DNA from: Anaeromyces robustus
Taxonomy: Eukaryota; Neocallimastigomycota; Neocallimastigomycetes; Neocallimastigales; Neocallimastigaceae
Reading direction: 5' to 3'
NCBI GenBank assembly: GCA_002104895.1
Contig: MCFG01000020.1
Location: forward strand, 81,001-145,000
DNA: 64,000 bases
This document shows, one piece after another, positions 11,263-22,670 of this stretch. Below the pieces are notes generated by a model. The model was not told the DNA's origin. It did no database searches and worked only from the letters and a program-made list of their open reading frames with translations. The position numbers and the translations under genes were made by a program. The number at the start of each line of letters is the position of its first letter. Position 1 is the first letter of the stretch.

Positions 11263-11938
11263 CTTTTTGAAGTATTTATAATAAAAATTTATTATTAATG
11301 TCATATTTATAAACAAAAATATATGTTAAGTATAAATTAATATATAAATATAATATAATTAAAATATTTTATTATATAATAAGAATGAATTTTAAAATAT
11401 ATATTATAGATCTATTTTTCATTTTAACTATTTGTTATTTATATATATATTCTTGTTTTCTGTTTTTAATTCTAATTATGATATATGATATAATCTTATT
11501 GTTTCATTATTTTATTTATTTTTTTCCATACTCCTTTAAAATATAGATATATTTCAATTTATATTCGAAGAAATATTTAAATAATTAAATTATCAATAAC
11601 TAATATTAATATATTATTAATAGCATTATTATTTAATATTTATTTAACGATGAATACTATTTATAGAAATTATTTTTTTCTCCATAGTGCAAACAATTAA
11701 AAAAATGGAATACTATTTCTATCTCTGAAATATTGATATTATTAATTTCAGTATTTATTAAATTGAAATTTCTTTTTGTAATATATATATATATTTGTTT
11801 TCTAATATTTGTATTTATATTTTAATGATAAAAATATTCACTCATAAAAATCATTCAACATAACGGAAAAATATGAAATATATATATCAAAATATTTTCA
11901 ATATATAACAAATAAAAAGATACATTATATTTAAATTT

Positions 11939-12195
11939 ATGTCGATTATTACTTTTGTACTATTTAACATAGCAGTACTAGCTACATGTTTTAGTGGACC
12001 CCCATTATTAGTATTTAACGCTTTCCAAGACATATTAAGGTTTTTATTTTATAATTTAATTAATTAATATATTATATTTATATTTTTTTTTAAAAGTTTT
12101 TAATATCTTCGATCTTTATTTAAAAATAATAGAAATAATTAGTCCCTCTCTTCTATACATCAAACGCTATTACTTCAATTGTCACTCTTTTATAT
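11939..12195. pseudogene. Coding-like island, either strand possible, unresolved
   Basis: A patch distinctly richer in G+C than its surroundings. On the plus strand an ATG at 11939 opens a 34-residue hydrophobic segment (FVLFNIAVLATCFSGPPLLV) before a weak donor GTTTTT, resembling a first membrane exon. On the minus strand the same bases read MSWKALNTNNGGPLKHVAST then AMLNSTKVIIDI, resembling one Kelch blade (Trp, Gly-Pro, His-Ala spacing). A second small patch at 12140-12195 is also open on both strands. No acceptor/donor chain joins them, so this is most likely a relic or an isolated exon of a diverged gene. Confidence 0.3.
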
Positions 12196-12904
12196 ATATA
12201 AAATAACCAAAAAAAATATTGTTTTAACAATAATAAATGTAATGTATATGTTTTTTGTTAATGCTGATTAGATTTTTTTTCTTTTTTTAATATCTTCTAT
12301 TCTTTTATATTAATCTTCAATATTTTATTTTTATTTCCTATATTTTCTTATTATGATAATTTTTCTTATATATTTTTATCTATAATTAAAATATATCTTA
12401 ATATAAGATTTTTAAATTATATATAAGATTATGTATTATATAAATTAATAAAAAAATGTTATTTTAGTATTGGAAGAGATTATATAATAATAATAATAAT
12501 AATTATAATAATAAATTAATTTTTAAATAAAAGATTATTAATAGAATTAATTAGATTTGGATAAAATAAATATCATTCTTTTATTAATAATCTTTTGTTT
12601 ACAATATATAATATTTAGTGAAGTATTATACACAGATTTATATATAAATCATATTAAAATACTGGAATACTTTATAAATCTATATAACCTTCCTCCACAA
12701 TAACGTATAATAAATTTATATATCAATTGAAAAATAAAAATCTATAAAATATATTTCCATTTCATATGTCTTTTTTTAATTTCATATATATTTTTTAAAT
12801 TTCTTTATATATAAATATATAAATATATGCTTTTTTTCTTTTATATATATATATATAGTTTTATACCTATATTTATACTGGCTTTATTGAAAGAAGACTA
12901 TTTT

Positions 12905-12941
<37 letters not shown>

Positions 12942-13610
12942 GACATAAATTATAAGTATATTGAAAATTAATTAGGTATTTTATTATTACAAATTAATTA
13001 TTTTTATTTCTTTCATTATAATTAATAGTGATTCTTTATATATATATTATATGTACATTTCTATATTGTATTTTATTTCATTTTATTTTTTTTATTTTTT
13101 TTTTTTTTTTTTGGATCAAATAATTATTTTAATTTTTATCAATTTTTTTTTTAGAATTATATTATTTCTCTAATATTTAACTGTTTATCTATATATAATA
13201 TATTAATATATTCACATCAATAATTATTTATACAACTTTAACAAATATAATTTTTTTATAAATTAATTGATAATACATATAATAATAATTAAAATTATTA
13301 TTTATTATTAAATAAAATTATAATATTTAAGGATTTTTTTTATTATAAAGTTTATTTTAATAATAATAAATGTTAAATAAATATTAATCTTTCATAATAA
13401 TAAAAATTATTTATTTCATTTTCATAATTAATATATATATTTTTTATTTGAACAATACATATTTAATTCTTATCTTCATATTACATGTTTACTTTTGTAA
13501 AATAAAAAAATTAATAATAATTTAAAATAATAATTTTTTTTGGAATATTTTATATAATTCTTTAATTGAATTGTAGAAAATAAATATATAAAAAATATGT
13601 ATATAATAGT

Positions 13611-13641
<31 letters not shown>

Positions 13642-14336
13642 AGTTTTTTCTTTTCTTTTTTATCTTATTTTTTTTTAACATTTATTTATAAAATTTTTAA
13701 ACTTTAAAAAAGTATTTTTAAAATAGAGTTATATAAATATAATATATACTGTGAGAATCATGTTAAATTAATAATACAATTTACGATATATTTTTACATA
13801 TAATTATTTGTTTTTTTCTAAATGTTTATATATTATTTATTAAGATGTATTATTTTTAATATGCATTATTCTATTTAATCAATTATTATTAATAAGTATA
13901 TTTTATAATATCATAAAATATAAATAAAAAATAATAAAGTTTTTCTTTTATTTTTTTATACTTTACTTTTTTATAAAATTGTAAAATTCTATGTATATTA
14001 ATATAATTATAATCAAAAATTGATTATTTAATTAAAGAATATATGTTATTTTATTATCTGTTTTATCTAAATTTTATTTAATAATATCATAAAATATTAA
14101 CAAAGAATAATAAAGTTTTGTATAATATATTGTTTCTTATAAAAATATTTTATATTTTTAATATTAATTTATATTATAGTTGAACTAGCAAATTACATAT
14201 ATATATAAAGCATTAGCTAATATTTTCTAGAATGAATTTCTTTACTTTATTAATTATTAAATAACAATATTAAAAAAAGAATAGAAAAAACTTTATTATT
14301 ATTATATTATTTTAAATTCAATATAATACCCAATTT

Positions 14337-14469
<133 letters not shown>

Positions 14470-14695
14470 GAAAATAAATATATATTTTTATATATATTTA
14501 TTTTCTATAATTCAATTAAGGAATTTCATATTCAAAATTTATAGACCATGAAGTATAAATTTATTATTATTCATTTTAAATAAATAGATATAAGCCATTT
14601 TTATCTTTAAAACAAATTAATAGTTGATATGAAAACAACATAGTGTAAATTATTCTATAATAGAAACGGAATTGATAAAAATATATCCTTAATAA

Positions 14696-14738
14696 TTATT
14701 AATGACTAGATAATATAATATTATCTGGTCATTAATAA
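14696..14738. repeat. 21-bp inverted repeat with 1-nt loop
   Basis: The left arm containing TTAATGACTAGATAATAT is followed directly by its reverse complement. Only one internal position (T opposite G) does not match at the DNA level, and it would be a wobble pair in RNA. The arms include non-A/T bases (GACTAGA), so this is not a simple by-product of base composition. Confidence 0.8.
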
Positions 14739-14955
14739 CTCTTAAAATTCTATATATCTCTAAAATAAATTAAATTGACAAAAAATAGGTTTATAATATT
14801 AACATTTTTTTAAACTTTTTTATATGAATAATAAATTTTGAAATAATTAATATTACAAATATTTATTTAATTATTTTTTATTTTTTTTTTATTTTTTTTT
14901 TTTTTAATTGATCAACATTTTGTGAAATAAAATATTATATGTAATTATGTTTATA

Positions 14956-15005
14956 AAGTATTTAAAAAGCTAATTTATAATAAATAAATTAGCTTATAAA
15001 TACTT
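14956..15005. repeat. Imperfect ~22-bp inverted repeat
   Basis: The core AAGCTAATTTAT and its exact reverse complement are separated by five bases. The pairing extends outward (AAGTATTT against AAATACTT) with one mismatch or indel. It could form a stem-loop or cruciform. Confidence 0.75.
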
Positions 15006-16813
15006 AATTTTTTATAAAATAATCAAATAATTGTAGTTTTAAAAATTTTAAATATTAATTTTAAAAAATTTTAAAATATTTAAAATAAAATGTTTTCTTA
15101 AATATAATTTATTACATAAATATAATATTTAAAATAGTTTTCTATATTATTATATAATATGGTTTTAATATTGAAAATTTATGAATTCTGTAGCTATTGA
15201 TTTAGATATTTCATATTGCAATAAGATTTTTACTAGTTTTAATAATTAAATAATACAATATTTAAATGAATACTCTTAATTTTTTTAATTGTGATATTTT
15301 TTATAAAACAATTTATAATGTTAAAATATTTAATATTTTCAAAAAAAAAAAAATAAAATAAAATAAAAATAAAAATAAAAACAAAAACAAAAATATTCTT
15401 ATTTTTATTTTTATATATGACTGAAATTTTGTAGTGGTTTTTTATTACTAAATTTATTATATAATGTTTATACAGAGAGTATATATTCAATATAAAGAAA
15501 TAGTTAATATAGCTTGAATATGAAGCTTTTATTAAATATTTATGGATATCACAATTGCTGATTAAGTTATTTCTTATTATAATAACAGAAAAACAAAAAT
15601 AATTAAAATAATTGTCTAATCTACTTCAGTGGAATAAAAAAAATTATAAATAAATATTAATAAAACATTAATAAATATTTACTATTGAAATAAAGCTTAT
15701 TACATAAAAAATAAATATTTTATTATTGAAAAATACATATTAAAAAATGAGGCTATTATTTCAATAAATATTTTATAATTGAATTAATTTCCTTTTTCAT
15801 TAAAAACTATGATTTTTTTTTTCTTTTTTTTTTTTAATAAAAAAGTTAAATAAATAAAATTTAATATTAAATAAAATACATAGTAAACTTTAAAACTGAA
15901 TTATTATATTATATATAATTAAATAAAAATTTTTGTTACACAAAACTAATAATATTCATTAATTATAAATAATTTGATTCTTGTAAGAAAAATTATAAAA
16001 CTGGAAATAAAGATGATAAATAATTATAATATTCATTATTCATCCTCAATAATTTAATTACTCATTTAAAAGTGATTTAAAAGATAACCTGGAATTTTTT
16101 TAGAATTTTCATTAATGTTAAATCATCATAAAAGTCAATAACTATTATGTTATATATCTTTAATATTAATTACTATAATTTTTTTTTTTTCCTTTTTAAT
16201 AATTTATATAAAAAAGAAAAAAAAAAAAAAAAAAAAAAAAACTAAAACATATAAAACTATAATATAATAATAGTACATACAATACAATACAATATAATAT
16301 AATATAATATAATATATCATTATATTATATTACATAACATAAGAATTATCAATAATAAAAAATTTTTATTAATAATATTAATTACAATATAATATAATAT
16401 ATAATTATAATATATTACATAACATAATATTTAATTAAGTTTTTTATTTTAAAGAATGTTCTTGTATAAATAAAGGAAATAAATTTATAAAGTAAAATTA
16501 AATAAAAATAATTATTAAAAGTATTAAAAGTAAAATTTAGTGAGAAATTAAAAATTTGAATTAAATTTTTAAAAAAATTAATCATTAAGAATATTAATAA
16601 AGAATTAAAATAAAGCATAAAATGTTTTAATTAATACTTTTTTAATGATTCTTGTAGTTAAATAATATTGTAAAAAATTGGTATAATTATTTTAATGAGT
16701 TTTTAATTTATTCTTCTTGATATTATTGATAATCCTCGTTTTTTTTTTCTTTTTTTTTTCTTATCGTAATATCAGAGAATTGATTACTTAATAATAATAG
16801 AAAAAAAATAATC

Positions 16814-16855
<42 letters not shown>

Positions 16856-17227
16856 TAATCATGTATATACTACATTTTAATTATTTTAAATATTGAAATA
16901 AAGAAAAAGTAAAATATCTATATCTAATCAATGAAATAATCTCAAATTTAAAATTTGTTTAATCTTCGTAAAAATAATAAGATAATTACAATAATTTCTG
17001 TTAGTAAATCCAATCGAAATAATTACATAATATCAATTATTACAATTATTATTTAATCTATAACAGTAACAACAACAACAACAACAACAATAATAATAAT
17101 AATAATAATAATAATATTTTATATAATACTATTAATATCCATACATTATATATTAATATTCATAATATTAAATACAAAATAAAAATTCATATAAATATTA
17201 CTAAAAGTATATATATATATATAAATA

Positions 17228-19576
17228 ATGGGGTTTGAACAATTGGATTCAAGAATTTTAATAGATTTGGAAAATAAAAATACCAAAGAATGTCTCCACA
17301 TCATTAAGAATAATAGAGAAATCATAAAAAAATATTTAAGTGATACAGCTGATTTAGAGACTGTTCAGAGTTTTGTCAAAAAATTAAACCAAATAATAAT
17401 TCATATTAATCCACCATTGGATTTTATTGAAACTATGTTAAATCTTCCTTACTTCAATAGGGTATATTCTGTTTTTCTTAATAGTGATATTCTCATTGAA
17501 GCATGTAAATTAGGAAGAAGAGAAACATTGGAATGGCTTTTAACTCTTGATATTAATCTTCGTGTTCGTGATTCTCAAGGTATGACAGCTTTAATGCATG
17601 CTTCAAAAAATCCAGCTTTATTATTTGTTGTTAAAAAGCTTATCACTTTTTCATCACCTAATATTAATAAAAAGGATGATAATAGTAATAATAAAAATGA
17701 TATCAATTTAATCAATGGAAATAATGTAAATAATAATACAAATAATGATAATTTAAAAAATGACATTAATAATAAAGATAATACAAATAATGATAATTCA
17801 AAAGAAGATATTAATGATAAAAATAATTCAAAAGAAGAAATTACTAATAAAAATAATATTACAAACAATGATAATTCAAAAGAAGAAATTATTGATAATA
17901 ACAAAAATAATTATAAAAATAATAATTGTGACTGTTTGAATGATGAAGATAATCAAGGCAGAAATGCATTATTTCATGCTATACGTAATACAATAGCGTT
18001 AAAAGAACTGTTGGAAACTAATATTGACATCAATCATTTAAACAAAAATCATGAAACAGTTTTACTTTATTGTTGTAAAAAGAATATTTTTGAACCTATT
18101 CAATATTTAACTCAGCATTCAGATGTTGATGTAAATATAACAGACTTAAGAGAATGGACGGCTGCTATGTATCTTACTGCAAAGGGTAGAAAAAATGAAT
18201 TATTTGATTCAAATTTAGTAGAAAAATGTAATTACGAATATCATAATAGTGAACATGAATCAGTCCTATCTATTGTTTTAAAGAAAATGTATTGGCCAGA
18301 TGAAGGAGGAGACTTAGATAGTATCTCAAACTTCTCAATTGATACCTTTAGTGATACTGCTTCAACTATCTATTCTGAATCTACATATAAACCTTCTCTC
18401 TATTCCCCCCTTACAAGTTACCGCGATTCATTAATTACTACATGTGTTAATCAACATTCCACATCATATATACCTTATGTCCATATTTTAACTCATTTTA
18501 TCCATAGAGGATTTAATTTTAATATACCAATGGATGATGATGGTAATACACCTTTAATGCTCATAGTTATAGTTCATGATATTCAAACTCTTCACTATAT
18601 ACTAAATACAAGTGATAACGTTGATATATCTGTAAAAAATCAATATGATGAAAATGCTTTCTCTCTTGCATTAAAGTATAATTTGCCAAAAGGTATTATA
18701 GATGATATGATAAATCATCCTTCATTCGATTATGACTATTACGATTCATACTATGGTAATAATTTATTTTTATTAAGTGCTATGGTGGAACCTTCATTGA
18801 TTAAGAATATTGTTGAAAAGGATCCGGAAATAATTCATAGTGTAAATCCTAATGGAAAAGAGAATGCTCTTATTTTAGCAACAAAATTACATCGTAAAGA
18901 TTCAATTCAAATCTTACTTCAATACCCTATTCCTATTGATTATCAAGATGAATTGGGTAATACAGCTCTCTACTATGCTATAGAAGGTAATGATATCCAT
19001 ATAGTAAAAATTCTTCGATCTAATCATGCAGATATGAATATTAAAAATAATGAAGGTATTTCTGCCTTAGATTATGCCAAATCCTTAGGCTATCATTACA
19101 TGTTGAATATATTAAAAGAAGAAAGAAATTCTGTGCTATTTTCTTTCCCATCTCCACCTACTAGTCCAAATTTGATCCAAGAATTTAGTACTTTAGATGA
19201 TAAAAATAAAAAAGAAAAAATCAACGTTCATTCTCGTAGTGAAAAAAGAAAATCTAAAACAAAAAAATCTTTCGATAATAATAATAAAAAGGAAGAAGTT
19301 AAAGACTTTTACTTTCAAATTTTAGATGAAATTGATAATTCAGGAGAAAAATTTATTGAAACAAATGAATATATTCAACCACATATAGGTTTATATTATG
19401 CTAATTTGGAAATAGAACTTCCATATGAACTAATTATAGCAGAACGAAAATTTTTCAATGAAGAGGTAATTCGTTCTCATTCACTTTTAAAACTCAGTAA
19501 TCGTAATGATACCACGAAATCTTGTGATACTGATTTTGAATACTTTATTAATTCTAAAGATTTACCAGTCATTTAA
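17228..19576 (+). CDS. Ankyrin-repeat protein
   Basis: Single exon, 782 residues; ATG at 17228 after a stop-rich A/T leader. Residues 1-90 form a helical N-terminal region. Ankyrin repeats start near 94 (DILIEACKLGRRETLEWLL, GMTALMHASKN). An Asn/Asp/Lys insertion (~150-235) separates them from a second set (NQGRNALFHAIRN, NHETVLLYCCKKN). Further repeats run from ~425 to 640 (DDDGNTPLMLIVI, NGKENALILATKLHRKDSIQ, ELGNTALYYAIEGNDIHIVK, NEGISALDYAKSLGY). A Ser- and Lys-rich tail with SPPTSP follows. Ankyrin repeats are protein-binding scaffolds; no enzymatic domain is visible and the partner is unknown. The C-terminal ~100 residues (YFQILDEIDNSGEKF, EIELPYELIIAERKFF) are conserved-looking but unrecognised. 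Confidence 0.88.
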   Translation: MGFEQLDSRILIDLENKNTKECLHIIKNNREIIKKYLSDTADLETVQSFVKKLNQIIIHINPPLDFIETMLNLPYFNRVYSVFLNSDILIEACKLGRRETLEWLLTLDINLRVRDSQGMTALMHASKNPALLFVVKKLITFSSPNINKKDDNSNNKNDINLINGNNVNNNTNNDNLKNDINNKDNTNNDNSKEDINDKNNSKEEITNKNNITNNDNSKEEIIDNNKNNYKNNNCDCLNDEDNQGRNALFHAIRNTIALKELLETNIDINHLNKNHETVLLYCCKKNIFEPIQYLTQHSDVDVNITDLREWTAAMYLTAKGRKNELFDSNLVEKCNYEYHNSEHESVLSIVLKKMYWPDEGGDLDSISNFSIDTFSDTASTIYSESTYKPSLYSPLTSYRDSLITTCVNQHSTSYIPYVHILTHFIHRGFNFNIPMDDDGNTPLMLIVIVHDIQTLHYILNTSDNVDISVKNQYDENAFSLALKYNLPKGIIDDMINHPSFDYDYYDSYYGNNLFLLSAMVEPSLIKNIVEKDPEIIHSVNPNGKENALILATKLHRKDSIQILLQYPIPIDYQDELGNTALYYAIEGNDIHIVKILRSNHADMNIKNNEGISALDYAKSLGYHYMLNILKEERNSVLFSFPSPPTSPNLIQEFSTLDDKNKKEKINVHSRSEKRKSKTKKSFDNNNKKEEVKDFYFQILDEIDNSGEKFIETNEYIQPHIGLYYANLEIELPYELIIAERKFFNEEVIRSHSLLKLSNRNDTTKSCDTDFEYFINSKDLPVI

Positions 19577-19588
19577 ATAATTTTTTTT

Positions 19589-19622
<34 letters not shown>

Positions 19623-19854
19623 TTTTGATTATTTGCAAAAATATATATATAATTATAAAAAATGTTATTTTATTATAAAATAAAAAAATTAAATAATAGT
19701 AAAAGCAAAAGCAAAAGCTAAAAAAAAAAAAAATAAAAAAAATAAAAAAAAATAAAAAAAATAAAAAAAAATAAAAAAAATAAAAAAAATAAAAAAAAAT
19801 AAAATAAAATATAAATGTAATATCTTAATTGTAAATATTAATATTAAATAATAA
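19577..19854. repeat. Ankyrin gene 3' flank: poly-T and (A)nT tracts
   Basis: A T-run directly after the stop codon (19583-19619), then a purine tract of A-runs broken by single T (about 19718-19805). Low complexity only. Confidence 0.8.
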
Positions 19855-20045
19855 TAATAACATCATTAATATTCATAATAATAATATCAATTATCATAAT
19901 AATAATATCAATTATCATAATAATAATATCATTAATATTCATAATAATTATATCAATTATCATAGTAATAGTATCATTAATATTCATAAAAATAATATCA
20001 GTTATCATAATAATAGTATCATTAATATCAATAATAAAATAAGTA
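19855..20045. repeat. Minisatellite of about 20 bp units
   Basis: Roughly eight imperfect tandem copies built from ATTATCATAATAATAATATC, alternating with a variant ATTAATATTCATAATAATAA. Unit-to-unit divergence is low, so the array is visible by eye. No coding frame. Confidence 0.8.
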
Positions 20046-20980
20046 ATAAAAATAATAATATTAAATTATAAATAACAATACTAAAAATAATAATAGTAAA
20101 ATTTAAATAACAATAAAAAAAATATTGGCATATATAATTTTTATTATTTTTATAAAGATTTTATATAAATAATATCTTTAAAGTGTTTCATGAAATAATA
20201 AATAAATATAAATATTATTTAATAAATTCAAAAAAAAAAAAAAAAAATATTAAGTAATTTTTATATAATTTTCTAAAAAATTATTATTTTGATATTTGTA
20301 TTATTTTTAAAATTACAAATAATAATTAATAATAATAATAATAATTATATTTATGTATTTATGTATTATTATTATTATTATTATTATTATAAGATAATTA
20401 TATGATTACACTTTATTGTTTTTATTAATGATAATAATTATTAAATTTATTTTCAAAAATTTTAACCTTTTACTATTATTTTTTTAATAATTAAAAACTG
20501 ATATATTACTTAATTTTATATATCATAGTTTATTTTATATCACATATTTTATAATCATTAAATATAATTAAAAGGATACAGGTTATTTAATGATTATAAA
20601 ATATAAATTCTTTTTATTAATTATATATTAATATAAAAAAACGGTCAAGTAAAATAATTAAAAACTATACAAATATTGGTTTTAGAATTTTTTTACTTGT
20701 TGAATGCTATTTAATAAAAAAAATTATATATATATATATATTAATGTTTATTTAATTTTTTTAACAGAATAAATTTTATATTTTTATTATATTATAATAT
20801 ATATGAAATCAAAGATTCAATATATTAAAATATATTATCAATTGTAAATGTATTATTTTACAATTATTAGATTTGAATTAATTTTAAATGAAAAATGAAT
20901 AAAATATAAATATACATATTTTCTTTTAAGTATATCTACTTTTTTTATTTATTTTATTTTTAGTAATAGATATTTTCAAC
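20046..20980. other. Intergenic upstream of NEDD8
   Basis: A/T-rich, with an (AAT)/(ATT) patch near 20335-20390, a perfect inverted repeat (20544-20604) and otherwise no gene. The NEDD8 5' region is at its right end. Confidence 0.6.
20544..20604. repeat. Perfect 21-bp inverted repeat with 19-nt loop
   Basis: The left arm at 20544-20564 (ATATTTTATAATCATTAAAT plus A) is the exact reverse complement of the right arm at 20584-20604. The loop carries AAAGGATACAGG. It is a candidate cruciform, transcript hairpin, or end of a very small inverted-repeat element. Confidence 0.85.
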
Positions 20981-22215
20981 ATGCTTATTAAGATTAAGGT
21001 ATATTTTGATTATAATTATTATAAATTATTATTTTTTTTAAAGAAATAAATAAAATGTAATATATTAATTCGAAAATTAATGATTTCTTTTTCTATTTTT
21101 TTTTTTTATTTATCTTAAATAAATGTTTATGTTTTTTTTTATTGAATTAAATAAATCTATTTTTAAATAATATATTTCTACATAAATATATAATGTATAT
21201 TAATATAATAGACTTTAACTGGAAAGGAAGTAAGTTTAACATTTATAAAATAATATTTATATTTATATATTTAATAATATGTTAAATGATTTATTTATGA
21301 TCATTATTTATATATATAAACATTATTAATTTTATTAATTATTTATTAATGTTTTTTATAATAAATATTAATATAAATAAATGTTTCATTCTAATTCTGT
21401 CCATTTATATAATATTTTCGATTCTTTTTTTTTTTATATTTATATTAATATATTAATATATGTAAATAATTTTTATATTTTATATACAAAAAAAATAATA
21501 ACAATTAACAATTAACAATTTAACAATAACAATAACAATAACAAAATTAATAATATTTTCAACAATAATCATAATAAAGATCGATATTGATATTGAACCA
21601 TCCGATCCAGTAAGTATAATTTTATTTTAAATAACAAATAAATTTTTTTTTTTAAGAAAAAAGGATAATATTTTTAATTAAATGTATATTAATATTTACT
21701 AATATTATATATATAATATATTTTTTTAAATATAGATTTCCAGAATTAAGGAAAGAATTGAAGAAAAAGAAGGTATTCCACCACCACAACAAAGGTAATA
21801 AAATTTTTATAATGAAGAAATATAAAGAAACATAATAAGAAGAAGAAGAAGAAAAGAAGAAATTGTTACAAATAGAAATATATATAAATATATATATTAT
21901 TATATTTATTATACTAATAAATATTTTTATAATTATATTAATAATATAAATATATATTTAAATATTTTAATATTTAAACCTGAAAAGATTAATTTTCAGT
22001 GGAAAACAAATGTAAGTATTTATTAAATATATATTAGAAATAATACATTATTATATAAATATGAATTCGAGTTTAAATATTAAAATATCGTTTAATTGTT
22101 TTAAATAATTCATACTTAAATATAAAAAAGGGATGATACCAGAAGTGCCGAAGAATACAAAATTACTGGTGGAGCTGTTCTTCACTTAGTTTTAGCTTTA
22201 AGAGGTGGTTTTTAA
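20981..22215 (+). CDS. NEDD8: NEDD8/RUB1 ubiquitin-like modifier
   Basis: Six exons: 20981-20998, 21212-21229, 21580-21609, 21736-21794, 21988-22011 and 22131-22215, all GT..AG and in frame. The product has 77 residues. Pieces in order: MLIKIK, TLTGKE, IDIDIEPSDP, ISRIKERIEEKEGIPPPQQR, LIFSGKQM, DDTRSAEEYKITGG, AVLHLVLALRGGF. NEDD8 is conjugated to cullins to activate cullin-RING ubiquitin ligases. NEDD8 rather than ubiquitin is indicated by ERIEEKEGIPP and by Ala in LALRGG, where ubiquitin has Arg. The precursor ends GG-F, so one residue must be removed by a Yuh1/UCH-L3-type hydrolase to expose the Gly-Gly C-terminus. Exons of 18, 18, 30 and 24 nt are shorter than ordinary ORF thresholds. 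Confidence 0.95.
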
Positions 22216-22634
22216 ATTTTTTAACGTAAAGCAAGGTTAATCGCAAAATAGAAATAAACATAATTAATGAACATATAGATTCATTTGAAAAATGTATATG
22301 GAATGAATAATTAATTATTTATTGTTATAAAACACATATATACTTAAAAATACATATACAACATTCAATTAAAAACAATTTAGCAAAAAAAAAAAAAAAA
22401 AAAAAAGCTAAAAAAAGTCATATTATTTATCTTTTATATTAATGATTATCCATTATATCTTTAATAATACAATGGAAAAAATAATAAGTAAATATTTAAT
22501 AAAAAACATATTTACTTTTTTTTTTTTTAAAAAAAATAATTTTTAATTAAAAAAAAAATAAATATTAAAGAATAAAAATAAGAACAAAAACAAAACAGAA
22601 AATAAAAACAAAAATAAAATTTATTACAATAAAA

Positions 22635-22670
<36 letters not shown>

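Noticed and set aside
17575-17904. 109-codon minus-strand hydrophobic frame
   Set aside because: Antisense of the Asn/Asp/Lys insertion in the ankyrin gene.
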